A stretch of DNA of 64,000 bases from Pyrrhosoma nymphula (lineage: Eukaryota > Arthropoda > Insecta > Odonata > Coenagrionidae), in the NCBI GenBank assembly GCA_963573305.1, contig OY754339.1:87947838-88011837 (forward strand). Direction: 5' to 3'. Both the position numbers and the translations under genes were made by a program. The notes under the pieces are model-generated. The model saw only the letters and a list, made by a program, of their open reading frames with translations, had not been told where the DNA came from and did not search any database. Of this stretch, positions 52,653 to 63,483 are shown in pieces. The first letter of the stretch is position 1. Each line of letters opens with the position of its first letter.

Positions 52653-53038
52653 TACAGCTCAAAGATCTTGGCCTGACCTCGGTTTTATGTGAGAGTGACC
52701 TTCTCCTAGCCTTTGGGGTCCTCCCCTTACTCGTACTAGGCAGCACGGGGCAGTGCATATTTAATGGCGGCACTTACTCGCCATGACACAGCACTGTCGT
52801 TGGGTTTATGTAGTTTTTACGAGTATGACCACGCCACAGGTCATCCTCACCACACCCTCATGATGCTGCCGCCTCGGTCCGGGGCTGCTTATTCGGGTTG
52901 CCCCTTATTCACTGCTGTCCACCATATCTGATGGACACCCGCTATCCGCCACCTGCGACCCGCCCTATACCTGAGGCTCGGTCCCTCTTACGAGGAGGGC
53001 CTGGTCCCTTTACTCCTTCTTAATTATCATGGGTTGCC

Positions 53039-53185
53039 TGCGCCCCACGTTTTTCTATTCAAGTCTTGCAAATATCTCCATAGCCACTAAAAATTTAGAA
53101 GGGCCCAGGGAAAATTATTTTATACTTATTATTCCGCTTTAAAAACGTGGTATATTAAAAAAAAATATTTTTATTAATTTTTTAG
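53039..53185. repeat. Right arm of the long inverted repeat
   Basis: Reverse complement of 49262-49421; see that entry. One 10-12 base insertion in the left arm (GAGGGGGAATGT region) is absent here. Confidence 0.85.
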
Positions 53186-53554
53186 CGTTAGCTTTGAAGG
53201 ATGCGGTAGAAAAAAAAACAAGTTTAAAAATTTCGCTACGAGCTAAATTTACTATAAGAAAAACAGAGCATACAGCCAATCATAACAATTGCTTTTTTTG
53301 ACCCATTTTTTAGTTCGGAAAGTCAGAAATAGGTATCAATGATGTGAGGCAGGTGCCATTTCTAATCTAATGTTGCCATATTTATCATGGTGTGGCAAAA
53401 ATCGTTAGAGGTTAGGATAGAGGTGAGTTTACCATTCAATCAGAATATTTAGAACAAAATTAGCTAGTCAATTAAAGGGAAACATTCATCGCAGTCCAAA
53501 TTACAAATTTCTCAAGAAAAGAATATAGGTAGTCTCGAGACAGTCCAGAATAAT
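53186..53554. other. Spacer, nothing recognised
   Basis: AT-rich DNA with no supported feature. Confidence 0.4.
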
Positions 53555-53780
53555 CCCAGCCTGTTGAAGATATTATTACAAAGTGATCGCTTTGGTGATG
53601 TGGTTAGAGAACTAGCTTCTCATCACGAGGGCACGAGTTCGACTCCCAGCGGAGGCGGGGATTTTACTGTGGATTCCTTATCCTTACTTATGAGGTACTG
53701 TGCATTTCAACAACCACAGTGCACCGTCCGTCGGATGGGAAGTTAAACTGCAGCAGTCCCCTCAGCGCCATTCGTTAAGA
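53555..53780 (+). mobile_element. tRNA-derived SINE, second family
   Basis: A pol III B-box-like GAGTTCGACTCCC lies at about 53635-53647 after an A-box-like TGATGTGGTTAGAG. The body has GATGGGAAGTTAAACTGC, then CCCCTCAGCGCCATTCGTTA, a pattern I associate with arthropod SINE bodies (memory, not a search). No A-rich tail was found, so it may be 3' truncated. Confidence 0.65.
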
Positions 53781-54218
53781 GCAGGCTAATAATTCATCCA
53801 TATAACCCTCCCTTAACCCACCTGACGATCAATTACGTAAATGAAACCAGTTGTCGATCACTTCCCCAAATGACCGAAGGAAAATGATTTTTTTCCTCGT
53901 CTTGCACAGAGCCAATGGTGGTTCTCATCAGCAGTCTAATGCATACAAATTATCTAAAATCCTGGAAACGTTCTTCGGAAGGATCAGCCGGCAGTTAACT
54001 CGCAGTGGGCCCTCGGTGGGTACGTTGCCGTGCCCCCCTTCCAACCCTGCCCCCGCACCGTCCCCGCTCCCCAACGGACTTCACAACTCACCTCTTAACT
54101 CCCATCCGACTGCCCGAATCGACTCAGCCCATTTGACCCTTCTCTGATGACCATCTGGACTTACCCAATTTCTCTCTCAGACCCCAGTGTGCACCTCACC
54201 CTCCTTCCTATTTCCTAC
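53781..54218. other. C-rich upstream region of the next gene
   Basis: From about 54010 the DNA becomes C-rich (CCTGCCCCCGCACCGTCCCC). It lies directly upstream of a TATA box, so a promoter region is likely. No defined binding site is claimed. Confidence 0.45.
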
Positions 54219-54262
54219 TATATAAGACGCAATGCACGTCTCTCGAAGCCTCTCTGTCAGTT
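54219..54262 (+). promoter_or_regulatory. Candidate core promoter: TATA box and initiator
   Basis: TATATAAG lies at 54219-54226 and an arthropod-type initiator TCAGTT at 54257-54262. The spacing (about 40 from the first T to the A of TCAGT) is longer than the usual 30 or so, so the start may be a little upstream of the TCAGTT. A clean splice donor 105 bases downstream supports transcription to the right. Confidence 0.5.
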
Positions 54263-54366
54263 CGGGCGCGAGTCACACCGGTGTCGGACGTTATTGTACG
54301 AGGTTGTTGGAGGAAGAAGGCAGGATTGCAGCTGGAAGAGGAGGAGGTGGCGGCGAAGAATCCGAG
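54259..54366 (+). other. Candidate non-coding leader exon 1
   Basis: It runs from the candidate start to donor CCGAG/GTAAGT. A GAGGAGG-rich stretch precedes the donor. No ATG frame continues well, so it is taken as 5' UTR. Confidence 0.5.
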
Positions 54367-55290
54367 GTAAGTCCTGTGTGTGATCCCGTGGTTTTTTAGT
54401 GCGAACGAATTTATGATTTATAATCTTAATTATCAGATTTTTCGTAAAGCATCAACTAATGCATGTCTAATATTGACTGCAGTAATTTATTTACTTTTTT
54501 GTCGGTTGGCTCTTTGCAAATAAATCTTCATATCAGTAATGGTAACCATTCAACGGTTAGTAATGAGTTGGGCCCTTTTCGTAGTAATATATGTTCATTC
54601 CGTTCAGCTCAATTTGGAAGGTACGATAGATAACTTATGCTTTTTTAATTTTCAGGGATTGTATTCGGGAGCCGTGAATCATTTGGCCACATCCTATCAA
54701 GTCTTCTCTGATAATCTCTATTGTGTTATGTCATGTTGCAAAATCCACTTACATCGCAATGCTCTTCGTATTAACTCCTTGGTCTAGAGGCGCGTTTTCG
54801 AGTTAATGTAGATGGGCTCTTGTCTTCCCTGCCAAGCATTACTCTCGTTTTCGAGTCTTCATTGAAAGTAAGGATTTCGCGGTTGCTAAGAAATAAAAGA
54901 ATCCTACCTTCCTCTGTTCTATTACTTCCAAGCTTTACCGATAATTTTCCAACGGATATCATGCCCTTTACCGTGACGCTATTTTCCTTTGCACATTACA
55001 TTCTTCTAACAGTTTCTGCACTCTGCCATTACCTTATCTTTCGTCTAATCTGATCCGTCGTAAAATATTCTGCATTATTCTTAACTGTTGCTTATCATAC
55101 TCGGGCGACGTTAATCCTTCTTACCACTTCCTGACTGATTTCTCGTAATTGAGGCATTTCTTATCTTCTTAATGATTTCAATTTGTAACTTTCCGAAAAC
55201 TTAAATGTACTCTGAATCTCATCCCTCCACCCCGTCTATATTTCTTACTATGTCCAGTCGTCACAGAATTTCACTGACACCATTCTGCAG
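54367..55290. other. Putative intron 1 of the downstream gene
   Basis: Begins GTAAGT and ends TTCTGCAG. No repeat was identified inside. Confidence 0.4.
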
Positions 55291-55454
55291 GATGAAGACT
55301 ACAGTGGAGGAGTATTCTACATTTTATAGTGCCAAGTGAAAGTGTCTTGTGATTGTTAAAAGTGCATGGTCAGTTGTGTGTAAAGTGTCCAGCGAGGGAA
55401 CGTCGATGGAAAGCAGAGTTCACCCGCCGATGGACCTTCCAGTGAAAAATAAAG
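55291..55454 (+). other. Candidate exon 2 with leader and start codon
   Basis: Acceptor TTCTGCAG, donor AAAG/GTAAGG, 164 bases. It carries two short upstream frames, one of 15 codons starting MKTTVEEYS and one of 5 codons, then the coding start at 55406. Confidence 0.55.
55406..55454 (+). CDS. Start of an unrecognised gene (16 codons, phase 1)
   Basis: MESRVHPPMDLPVKNK plus one base. ATG 55406 is chosen because it is the only one in the exon that stays open to the splice donor. The next phase-matched exon is at 63392. Product unknown; the rest of the protein lies beyond the window. Confidence 0.5.
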
Positions 55455-57049
55455 GTAAGGAAACGACTCCTCTTGCAGGGTACAGTGTAGTGTGAAGGAA
55501 AACACCATTATAATTGAGACATGGCATCCTCATCGCAGTAGGGCCCCACGAAGGGGCTTAAGGGACAACTCGCTTTTAAGGGACAATAGCACTTAGAGAA
55601 ATGGATTAGTTGACGGAAATAGGTAGGACCCTTAAGAGGAATTACGATCTCAAGTGACTGAAATCTGATAACTTTCTATGTGACCACTATGAAGCATTGC
55701 CAACCTGCTCTCCATATGACAACCAAATACGTAAAACTGTCAGGTTTGAATTCTAATCTTTCCTTCAAGTCTTTTCCATCATGAGTCATACTTGAACGCG
55801 ATATTTCCAAGCTGATAAGTTTTTCCGAAGGCAGCGGTCGCCTGACTTGAAGGCGTCGCTGTAACATGGTACAGTAGGACGTCACCCTGTGTATTCGTAG
55901 GGATATACAGAAGGGGCGTGATGGGCCGGCCATAGGCCTTCGTCTCATTTCTATCACGAAGGCCGAAAAATGGGTCCCAGCGAGCTGGCACGATACCTCC
56001 TTGGGTGGCAGTGGAAACTCGTGCAATCATTCTCTCTGTCTCCTATTATCCATCTCCCTCTTTTATATTACATCACTCTCACAAAAATAATTTTTTAAGA
56101 TGGGGAAACATCTTGCATATCATGGCTGTTAACAAGTAGCACGTACTCGAAATATTTTCAGTGCTAAGTATAGTGAAGAAAATTCAAACAGTTATGTCAT
56201 TTTTATGTGGCCGTTCTTTGAAGTTCCTTAAGTACGTACTTGCTTGACCGACGGGCCAGTTTTCCTCAAATGGTTATATTTAATAATCTAACTCTTAAAA
56301 CCTCGCGAGTTAATGCAGTTGAACATTCGTGCTGTTAGTTGTTAAGCGCTCTGCCTGGTTAGCATAGGTTTCTCAACATGGTTTGAAATAATGCTTTGAC
56401 ATTATTTTTTTAATGAGTATCACAACGATCTCAAATTCTTTCATGCAACTATTTTATACTGTACAGTTAGCATTTTGAAATTTCTAAATGCCTTGTTGTT
56501 TATTACCCAAGACTCTTTCGGTAGTTTAAATATATATACTCAATTTCCTTTGTGTTGCGACAAGTTCCGCCCGAGAGTCGCAGAGTTGCGCCCTATTGCG
56601 CTAGCATTCCAATCTCCTCAATCAGCTGCTACGCGTCACTCTGCCAATACGCACTGCCTTTTTGAAATAATAGCTGCTAATATTTCCTTTTGATAAATTT
56701 TAATTTTATTTTGGCACTTATAAATTAGTTTTTGTCCAATGGTTAATTATCATTGCTAGCGATTAATAAGTTTTTCAAAAATTATTAATAATTCATCGCG
56801 TCTTAATAATTTGGAAATGGTTAACTTCTGATTTGGATGTGAAGTATTGTTGGGATATTTTGGAAAATATTTTATTTCTGCTGTGTCAATTTTCGTGAGT
56901 CTAAATGTTTAAACATAAAACTATTTTAGCAAATGGTCGAGCATTTATCGTGATAAAACATTCCGTTAACATCAAAAACATTAAATAATTAATTTTTGTT
57001 TAGTAAGATTAATACAAAAATTTTTACAGCTGCCGTTATTGAACTCAAA
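55455..57049. other. Putative large intron, first part
   Basis: The open frames at 55676-56030 (- strand) overlap in two frames and show no motif or splice border. Otherwise AT-rich. Confidence 0.4.
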
Positions 57050-57430
57050 TAGCCATAGTCTCAAAGTGTATGATGCTGTCATATTCTTCCCTCCCCAACA
57101 ACATTTTTCACATAGTTTAAGAATTTCCGGTAAGAGGCCCACGAACCACTTTCCTGGGGGTATTCCATACCCCAAGAGCCGCTGCCCCCCCCCCCCCCCC
57201 CCCCAACCTCTTGTCTGGAACCGCCCCTGCTTCCCAGATGACATACCATTCCTCCAGCACCCAAACGTCTGCAGTAATTTTATGATCAATAACAGAAACT
57301 AATTTATTCACCTTTTTGAGTCTCTTGTCTAAGTTCGTGGATGTACTTCCACACCCTTGCAGTGCAGAGACGTAACCTGAATTTAGTTTCGATGAGAGGG
57401 GGGTCATGGTTGAGTTCTAGCAAGGGGAGG
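57050..57430. repeat. C-run and possible relic of a G/C-ended hAT-type element
   Basis: A run of 20 C at 57185-57204 is followed by CTTGTCTGGAACCGCCCCTG, similar to the right end of the element at 43181-43659 (GGATCCGCCCCTG). The left end and target duplication were not found, and reading frames across the C-run are artefacts of low complexity. Confidence 0.4.
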
Positions 57431-58067
57431 GGGGTTTTAACTGGAGCAAAGTTTGTCTAGGTAATGCTGGTTCTGTGACTGCAGTGTAACAGCAAATTTT
57501 AAAAATGAACTTTGCCGTGCAAATGTTTGCAAGTATTCAATCGTGTTTTTTGCTTAAAATTACAAACATAGTAGTTGACCGTTTGTCAGAATAAATTATG
57601 AAAAAAATATTACAAAAAGATATATTCTTAATAAATTCAAATATTTTTCCTTAAGTGACGTTTATACGAATTAATTTAAAATTTCGTGGGGGAACTCGTG
57701 CACCCTGTCTAAGTCACTGCTAATGCCTTTTGTGGTATATCCCTCACCGTTCCAATGAGGGCTGCATCTTTCATTCAACTATGGCTATTGTAGAATTAAT
57801 TGCTCATGAAGTCTGTGAATATGTAGTTTGATAACAATTTCACTAAAAGGCTAATTTCAACTGCAGCAAATATGAAAAATCTTCAAATTTGTCTGAATGT
57901 ATTGTTAAATTATTATAAAAAAGAAATATTATTATTAAAGATAAGTTATTTCTATGACATCATTGTTGATTGACATACAAGGTAATAAATGATTATTATC
58001 CCGGAAATGTTTCATTGTAGTCATTCATTTACTTACTTTTTCAGAAGTCTTAATTTTTTTTCTGCAG
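57431..58067. other. Putative intron sequence, nothing recognised
   Basis: AT-rich. It ends in a T-run and TTCTGCAG acceptor before 58068. Confidence 0.4.
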
Positions 58068-58220
58068 TGAAATCCCAAAGGGTCCATCACATCATATTCC
58101 TGATGCAAACAAAGGTGGGCAAGCCGTACCTATTGTCATGAATATACTCCCCAATAATCTTTTGGAAAATGTAGCTACGTACTGCCAGTTGGAGGCAGTG
58201 GTCCTTAATGTGAATCTAAG
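58068..58220 (+). CDS. Candidate lone exon, gene not assigned
   Basis: Strong acceptor (T-run, CTGCAG) and strong donor CTAAG/GTGAGT, 153 bases. The only frame open throughout reads EIPKGPSHHIPDANKGGQAV, then PIVMNILPNNLLENVATYCQ, and ends LNVNL with both split codons in phase 2. It therefore does not join directly to exon C (phase 1) or to the 55406 exon (phase 1) without a stop. It may belong to the unrecognised 40-45 kb gene through an unseen exon, or be an alternative exon. Confidence 0.35.
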
Positions 58221-58488
58221 GTGAGTGTAAGGAATAATCTTGATTGAGTATTCAAGACCACTCTATAAGCATTTACAGGAGGATGATCAGCGGAGCATTT
58301 TTCTGAAATATTGTTTTTGATAACTCCAGGGCAACAGATTTCTTATGACATATATCTTCTCTCATTACTTTGTCTGGGTAGTCTACTTGTTTGATAAATT
58401 ATTTTGATCCCTCTGGTCTGATGCAGTTGTAGGTATGCTTCAGTATCCAGTTCTTCCTACATTAATTTTGCATTACTCCATTAATCAC

Positions 58489-58640
58489 TGTCAGCCCAGG
58501 TGGCAGGCTATAATCCTCTCCTACCAATCAGAGGGTTGTGGGTTTGAGTCCTGCCTGGTTAGATTATTCAACACTGAGGACGTCAGTGTTTGTCTGTTAT
58601 TATTCAATAGTTTACTTGGTTGAAGAGGTTAATGGAGGTG
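58489..58640 (+). mobile_element. tRNA-derived SINE, third type
   Basis: An A-box-like AGCCCAGGTGGCAGG and a B-box-like GGGTTTGAGTCCTG lie about 45 bases apart. The body continues ATTCAACACTGAGG-ACGTCAG to about 58640. The acceptor stem is not paired, so it is not a tRNA gene. No target duplication was found. Confidence 0.55.
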
Positions 58641-60350
58641 TTTTTCAGTTTTGATAATTAAGCAATTCTTGCAAATCGGAACTATTATTTGGGACCAATT
58701 CAGGGAGTGGGCATTGCAAGGTGAATTTAATAATACATATTTGTATAACTTAGCAGTGGCAGCTACTTTAGAGATCTCATTAAGTTTGTCTGAGCACTTC
58801 ACTGTCCACCACAGGTTTGCCTGCCCCATATATGAAAGCTTGAACTAAAGTCAAGTAAATAAATATAGCTACAACATTTTTGCCTATGTAAGTTCATCAT
58901 AACTGTATCTCCCTTGAAACACTTGATGCTTCATTTTGCAGTAGTAACTCTTTTATACTATTATGTACACAAGTCTTAGTAACTATTGTCTCAAATGTTT
59001 AATTGTTCTCTTTTCCTCACTTATGACCAGCATTAGCCTTGGGTTGCTCACATCTTCAAACGTGAATCCACGTCCAGGAGCCCAGTAAGTGACGAGGTGC
59101 TCATTACTAGTGGTGGAAGCACTTCTTCTGTTGATACCCCATGCCAGCAGTGAGCATGTACATTGTCATTCTATAATGGTACCTTTTTGAGATACTCAAC
59201 CTAATGGCATACATAAAATTTGCTGATTCGATTAGATGAATATGTTTATAGAATATCTGTTTCTTTGATCATTGTTCTACACTGCTGATAACTCTTAGCA
59301 AGTGTTTGTCATTTTAGTTGGTGTATTTAATTTTTCCAAAAGTACTTGAAATTATTGCATAACAATTCTTGAACGTTCTTGAGTTAATTTCAATGCCCAA
59401 GAATACAAAAAAATTCATTGCCGAATTCTGCATGGAAAAGTATCTCCTTTACACTATCTTAGTATGTAGTTAATTTGGATTAGGGGATGTCCATTATGTC
59501 AACAATTAATTGGCAGTGTTTACCTCCTCCATCCCAACTTGCAAACAATTGTCAAACTTCGTGAACCCCCCAAATAAAATTATGCAAAACAAACCCACCC
59601 CATGTCCCACAAAGTAATATTTAATATGGCTGGCTCTTATATAAAAAAAATAGATTTAAAGTAACATTGTTGACATCCATTTATCTTGAAATCTCCCATT
59701 TCAACAACTTGCAAACTTCTTAAACCCCCCCCTATTTTGATGACGTTGGTAATTAATGAAATTCACCTAATGTAGCTGTCAAAATCTTGAGGGGCTCATA
59801 ATAATTGGTGTTCATTTCTGATACACCTAAGTATAACGGCTGAACAAGGATAAAAACTGTCATAATGTTGAATTTGGCCAAGTATTTTTCCCACTCTCCA
59901 GCACTGTTATGGCTATGGAAACTATGAGTTACTGTGATACCAGATGAAAAGTGTAGTATACCAATTTGCATTTGTCAGTTATTTGATGTCACCTCACCTG
60001 TAGGCAACTGTTTAGGAGAATGAGGCAGCGCCACCATCTTTAGGCAGTCTCCTTCTAGCTCTCGAGTCGGTTGTTATGTTATCCCAATAAATCTTCACCA
60101 CAATGAATGAACTGCATTACTAATTTTTCAATCCTCTGAAATTTCATGTCATATTGAGCCAAACTCACTCTAGGTTTATAATAGAAACAAAAATTTAATT
60201 TATGAAGTTGAAGAACCTGTGATGGAATCAACTGTGCTCTCTGTTCTGTGCTCATGGAAAACTAAAATCTCTGCTATCTAGTTTCATTTAGTACAATGAT
60301 TCAAGTTGATTCATCTCTGGTGCAGAGGCAGTGATCCTTCAGTTTCAGTT
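58641..60350. other. Putative intron with faint repeat relic
   Basis: At 59480-59740, GGGGATGTCCATTATGTCAA plus two AACTTCGTGAACCCCCC / AACTTCTTAAACCCCCC words suggests an old MITE, but the borders are not clear. Nothing else is recognised. Confidence 0.35.
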
Positions 60351-60610
60351 CGAGATTTTCAATTGAAATATTTAACATTGCCATAATCTAAAATTTTCAA
60401 TGCATTCATGCAATTTGAAAATGACAGTTGATACCAGTGAGCTTTATTTCCAGGGTGAGCCAGTACAGTCTTGATTTGTAGTGCTTTGGAGAAATGGGTA
60501 CTATTGGTTAAGTATGCTTAGCGAGACATTGAAGAGTCAAAATAATACCAGTCAATTTTGTTTAGTTAACTGCAGGATAAATAGCTAGTAAATGAACACT
60601 TGTATTTCTG
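60351..60610 (+). repeat. Diverged tandem segmental duplication, unit 1
   Basis: Partner of 60980-61215. Shared anchors in order: AATTTTC-ATGCAT-CATGCAATTTG, then CTTTATTTCCAGG, then GGAGAAA-TGG, then GAGAC-TTGA-AG, then GTTAA-T-A-CAG--T-AATA. Confidence 0.65.
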
Positions 60611-60979
60611 AGCATACTTATCTTTCTACCACTGCGGAAGCAAAGGCTTTCACAGTGGAATGAAGAACTGGATCCTTTGTTTTCAGCTTCAATTGCTAGC
60701 ATCATTGTTGAGCTATGTTTCTCCTTGGTTATAAGAGGCATCTTCAGGTCAACGTGGAGGTAATGATAACTATTTAACTTATCATATATTGTGACAGTGT
60801 TAGTAAAATATTAATTCCTTTATTTTGGGATTGGTAGACTTTGCCACATGTCTGTCGTATAATTGAAATTTTTTGCCAGATTTAATGCTTATGTATATCA
60901 ATTAAAAACAAGGTAAATTTAGTGAGATATTCCAATTTAGTTATCTTTCCAGAAATATCTTTCCCTTTCTAAACAGTTA

Positions 60980-61215
60980 ATGGCAGTGTTTTAATTTTTC
61001 AGTACAACATCACAATCTGCAATTTTCTATGCATCCATGCAATTTGTTATGAGAACCAATCTTTATTTCCAGGAAGCTTGGAGATCTCATATTGAAGCGC
61101 TGGAGAAAAATGGGGATAAGTACTAGTTATGGATGCATAGGGAGACCTTGGAGAGGCAAGATCACCCCTTTCAAATTTGTTAAATTAACAGCTGAATAAA
61201 CACCTTGTAAGGAAA
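60980..61215 (+). repeat. Diverged tandem segmental duplication, unit 2
   Basis: Same anchors as unit 1 in the same order and spacing, offset by about 630 bases. The divergence is large, so the duplication is old. Confidence 0.65.
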
Positions 61216-62559
61216 CCTTTCAGACAATTTCATTTAAACAATCTTTTCCTTTCATTAACATGGTCAACTGTGTGCTGTTTCTATAATTTTGTGTAAATAT
61301 GGTCGTTCATTATTTAAGGTCACATTCATTATTCATAGTTCAATGTCCAAATAGACAAGATCAGAAAACTATGACACATGTGCCACCATGTAGCATGAGA
61401 AGAACACAATTTCACTTCTCAATTATTATATCCTTCTTATTAATACAATGTGATAGGATATTTTTTTAAGAAAAATCTACTTGGCCAGGAATGCCTGTCT
61501 TATGATTGAAATATTTGTCAAATATGTAAAGAGTAAATATAATGGTGTGCACTGGTCTATCCTTTTCCCTCATTCTGAATTAATATGTACAAATCTTCCC
61601 TTCTCATGGCTCTATATACTACCCCTAAATGTGTATGAGAATCATGGGGCATCTGGTTGATGATCGTTTTAGGTGCTCAAAAATTGGAATTAAGACGTAA
61701 GTTATAAAGAAATCTACGTGGAATTAATCAAATATTCCTAGTGTGCTAACTGAGATAAGGTCCCGAAGATGCGACAATTGGTTTACGAATTGAAACTGTG
61801 ATCTGATATCCATAAGGTTGGGTATTTCATAATTATTGATGAGCTATTAGGTGGGAATTAATTTCTTGTCCCCGCATTAGTAATTCATTTGCTGAATTGA
61901 TTGCATGCCCAATTTGAGAGTTAAGATAGTTTAACTTGAGGTCTTGAGAATTCATTGTCAATTGAAGTCAGATTCATTCTTTTTCAGTCAAATGGGCAAT
62001 GCATTACCAAATCCTAAATGTTTCTTGGTTGTTGCATACACAATGAAAATGGAAAAGCAACAGGCCACAGAACACCTTTAAGAATAATTCATTTTTAATT
62101 GTAATATAGATCCGTTAATTTCCTCAGGCTGTAATTGTTTAACATTTGTATGCATGCTGTTGGTTGTGACCAGAGTGCAGAATTAAAGTAAAACATTGAG
62201 ACCTGATATTGTTCCTGATTATATAGTACGACATTGGCATCAACACTAAAATGACTAAGATCAGTGGGATCTTGAACCTATGCAACCCACTATGCACCGA
62301 TGCCAGTATGGCTCGATAAAATAGGCACGGTTATCCTCAACGGTGGGGATTAGAGATGAGCTCTCTCTGCTATAGTAGGCTGTACTAATACTTAGCAGTT
62401 ATGAGACATAGTGAATCAATTGATTATAGACTTAGCTCTAAGGAGCACTAGTCTTCTGTGAACTTAAATTTGAAGAAAGCATTGGTTCATTCAAGTATTC
62501 TACCAGCTGATTGGTAGGTTCTTGGAGAGTCCTCACTGTCCAAATTTCATAGTCCTTGT
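61216..62559. other. Putative intron sequence, nothing recognised
   Basis: AT-rich with no supported exon or repeat border. Confidence 0.4.
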
Positions 62560-63345
62560 GTCGCTTTTCCTCCTACGAATGTCCCACAATTATTTCACTC
62601 TTCAATTCCTCATAACCTCTTATTTTGTCTAGAATTCATATTCTTTTCCTTCCTCTCCTATGTTTTCCCAGTGTTCTCCCCTCAATCACTCTCTTCAACA
62701 TGCTCTCTCCTCTCAAAACATCCTCCATTTATCTCTTCTCGATTCTCTGCACCTCTGCCGTAAGCTTCCTCTACTCTCCAACCATATCCAATACCTCCTC
62801 GTTCGTCTTCCTCGCCATCCAGCACACCTTCTCCATCCTTCTCCAAACCCAAATCTCAAACTCCTTAAGTCTACACACAACTCCTCCCTTCGCAATGACC
62901 AAGTTTCCGACCCATAGAGCATCACGCTCCATGTTAAAGTTTTCACTAGCATTGTCTTTGTCTCTTCTCCGACCCCCCTTATCAATTCCCTTCTCTTCAA
63001 AAATGCTTATTTAGCAAGTGCAATTCTGCATCGGATGTCCATACCACTAAACCCATTCTCCTCCAAAATACTACCCAGATACGTAAACTGCTCGACCTGC
63101 TCTATCTTCTGCCTTAAGACTCTTATATTCAGCCCCGTCATCTTACTTGTAGAATATCTCATCACTTTCAATTTCTTGTGGTTTATCTTCCTCCCATTCC
63201 TTTCACACTGCACCTCTAACGCGTTCACCAATGATTGTAAACCCTTGGCTGACTGACTAACCAATACTTGATCATCTGCAAATCTCTCTGATTTTATCAG
63301 CTCCCCTCCTACCTTTATTACTATATCCTTATTTTTAAATTCGTT
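62560..63345 (-). pseudogene. LINE reverse-transcriptase fragment with FADD box
   Basis: Minus strand. RFADDQVLVSQSAKGLQSLV holds the catalytic Asp pair. Then GRKINHKKLKVMRYSTSKMT, VEQFTYLGSILEENGFSGMD and IRCRIALAK follow, and after a shift KRRELIRGVGEETKTMLVKT with WSVMLYGSETWSLRREE. This is the palm end and thumb of a LINE ORF2. It is C-rich on the + strand, unlike its surroundings. The 5' end is truncated next to 63345, about 45 bases before the exon at 63392. Confidence 0.85.
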
Positions 63346-63391
63346 TTAAAAATTTTTTGTTCGACAAATTCGTACAATAACTTGTATTTAG

Positions 63392-63483
63392 AAGAAGAGC
63401 TTCACCAGAGACGATGGATTGCTCTCTTCGCTTCAAGATGGCACGAGTATTTGCGGACTTTAAAAGAGAATTCATTCTTTGAT
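63392..63483 (+). CDS. Candidate second coding exon of the 55406 gene
   Basis: Acceptor GTATTTAG, donor GAT/GTAAGT, 92 bases. Entered in phase 1 from 55454, the junction codon is GAA and the frame reads EELHQRRWIALFASRWHEYL, then RTLKENSFFD, ending in phase 0. The Trp/Arg-rich, amphipathic sequence looks like real protein. No family was named. The intron would be about 7.9 kb. Confidence 0.5.

Larger units (their letters stand above)
49440..53035 (-). mobile_element. Almost full-length RTE-like LINE, inactivated
   Basis: Minus strand. A 5' leader (about 53035-52660) rich in CAGGCC/GGGGCAACCCGAATAAGC words precedes an endonuclease, a linker, reverse transcriptase and the short C-terminal basic block. 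The 3' end has a repeated ATTATCTAC word (49422-49445), similar to short terminal repeats of RTE elements. Four or more shifts or stops break it. It fills exactly the space between the two arms of an inverted repeat (49262-49421 and 53039-53185). Confidence 0.88.

Noticed and set aside
55676..56030. Two overlapping minus-strand open frames of 116 and 83 codons
   Set aside because: They overlap in different frames, have no splice sites or motif and lie inside a putative intron; chance frames are likely.
57079..57407. Glycine- or proline-run frames across the 20-C stretch
   Set aside because: Homopolymer artefact.
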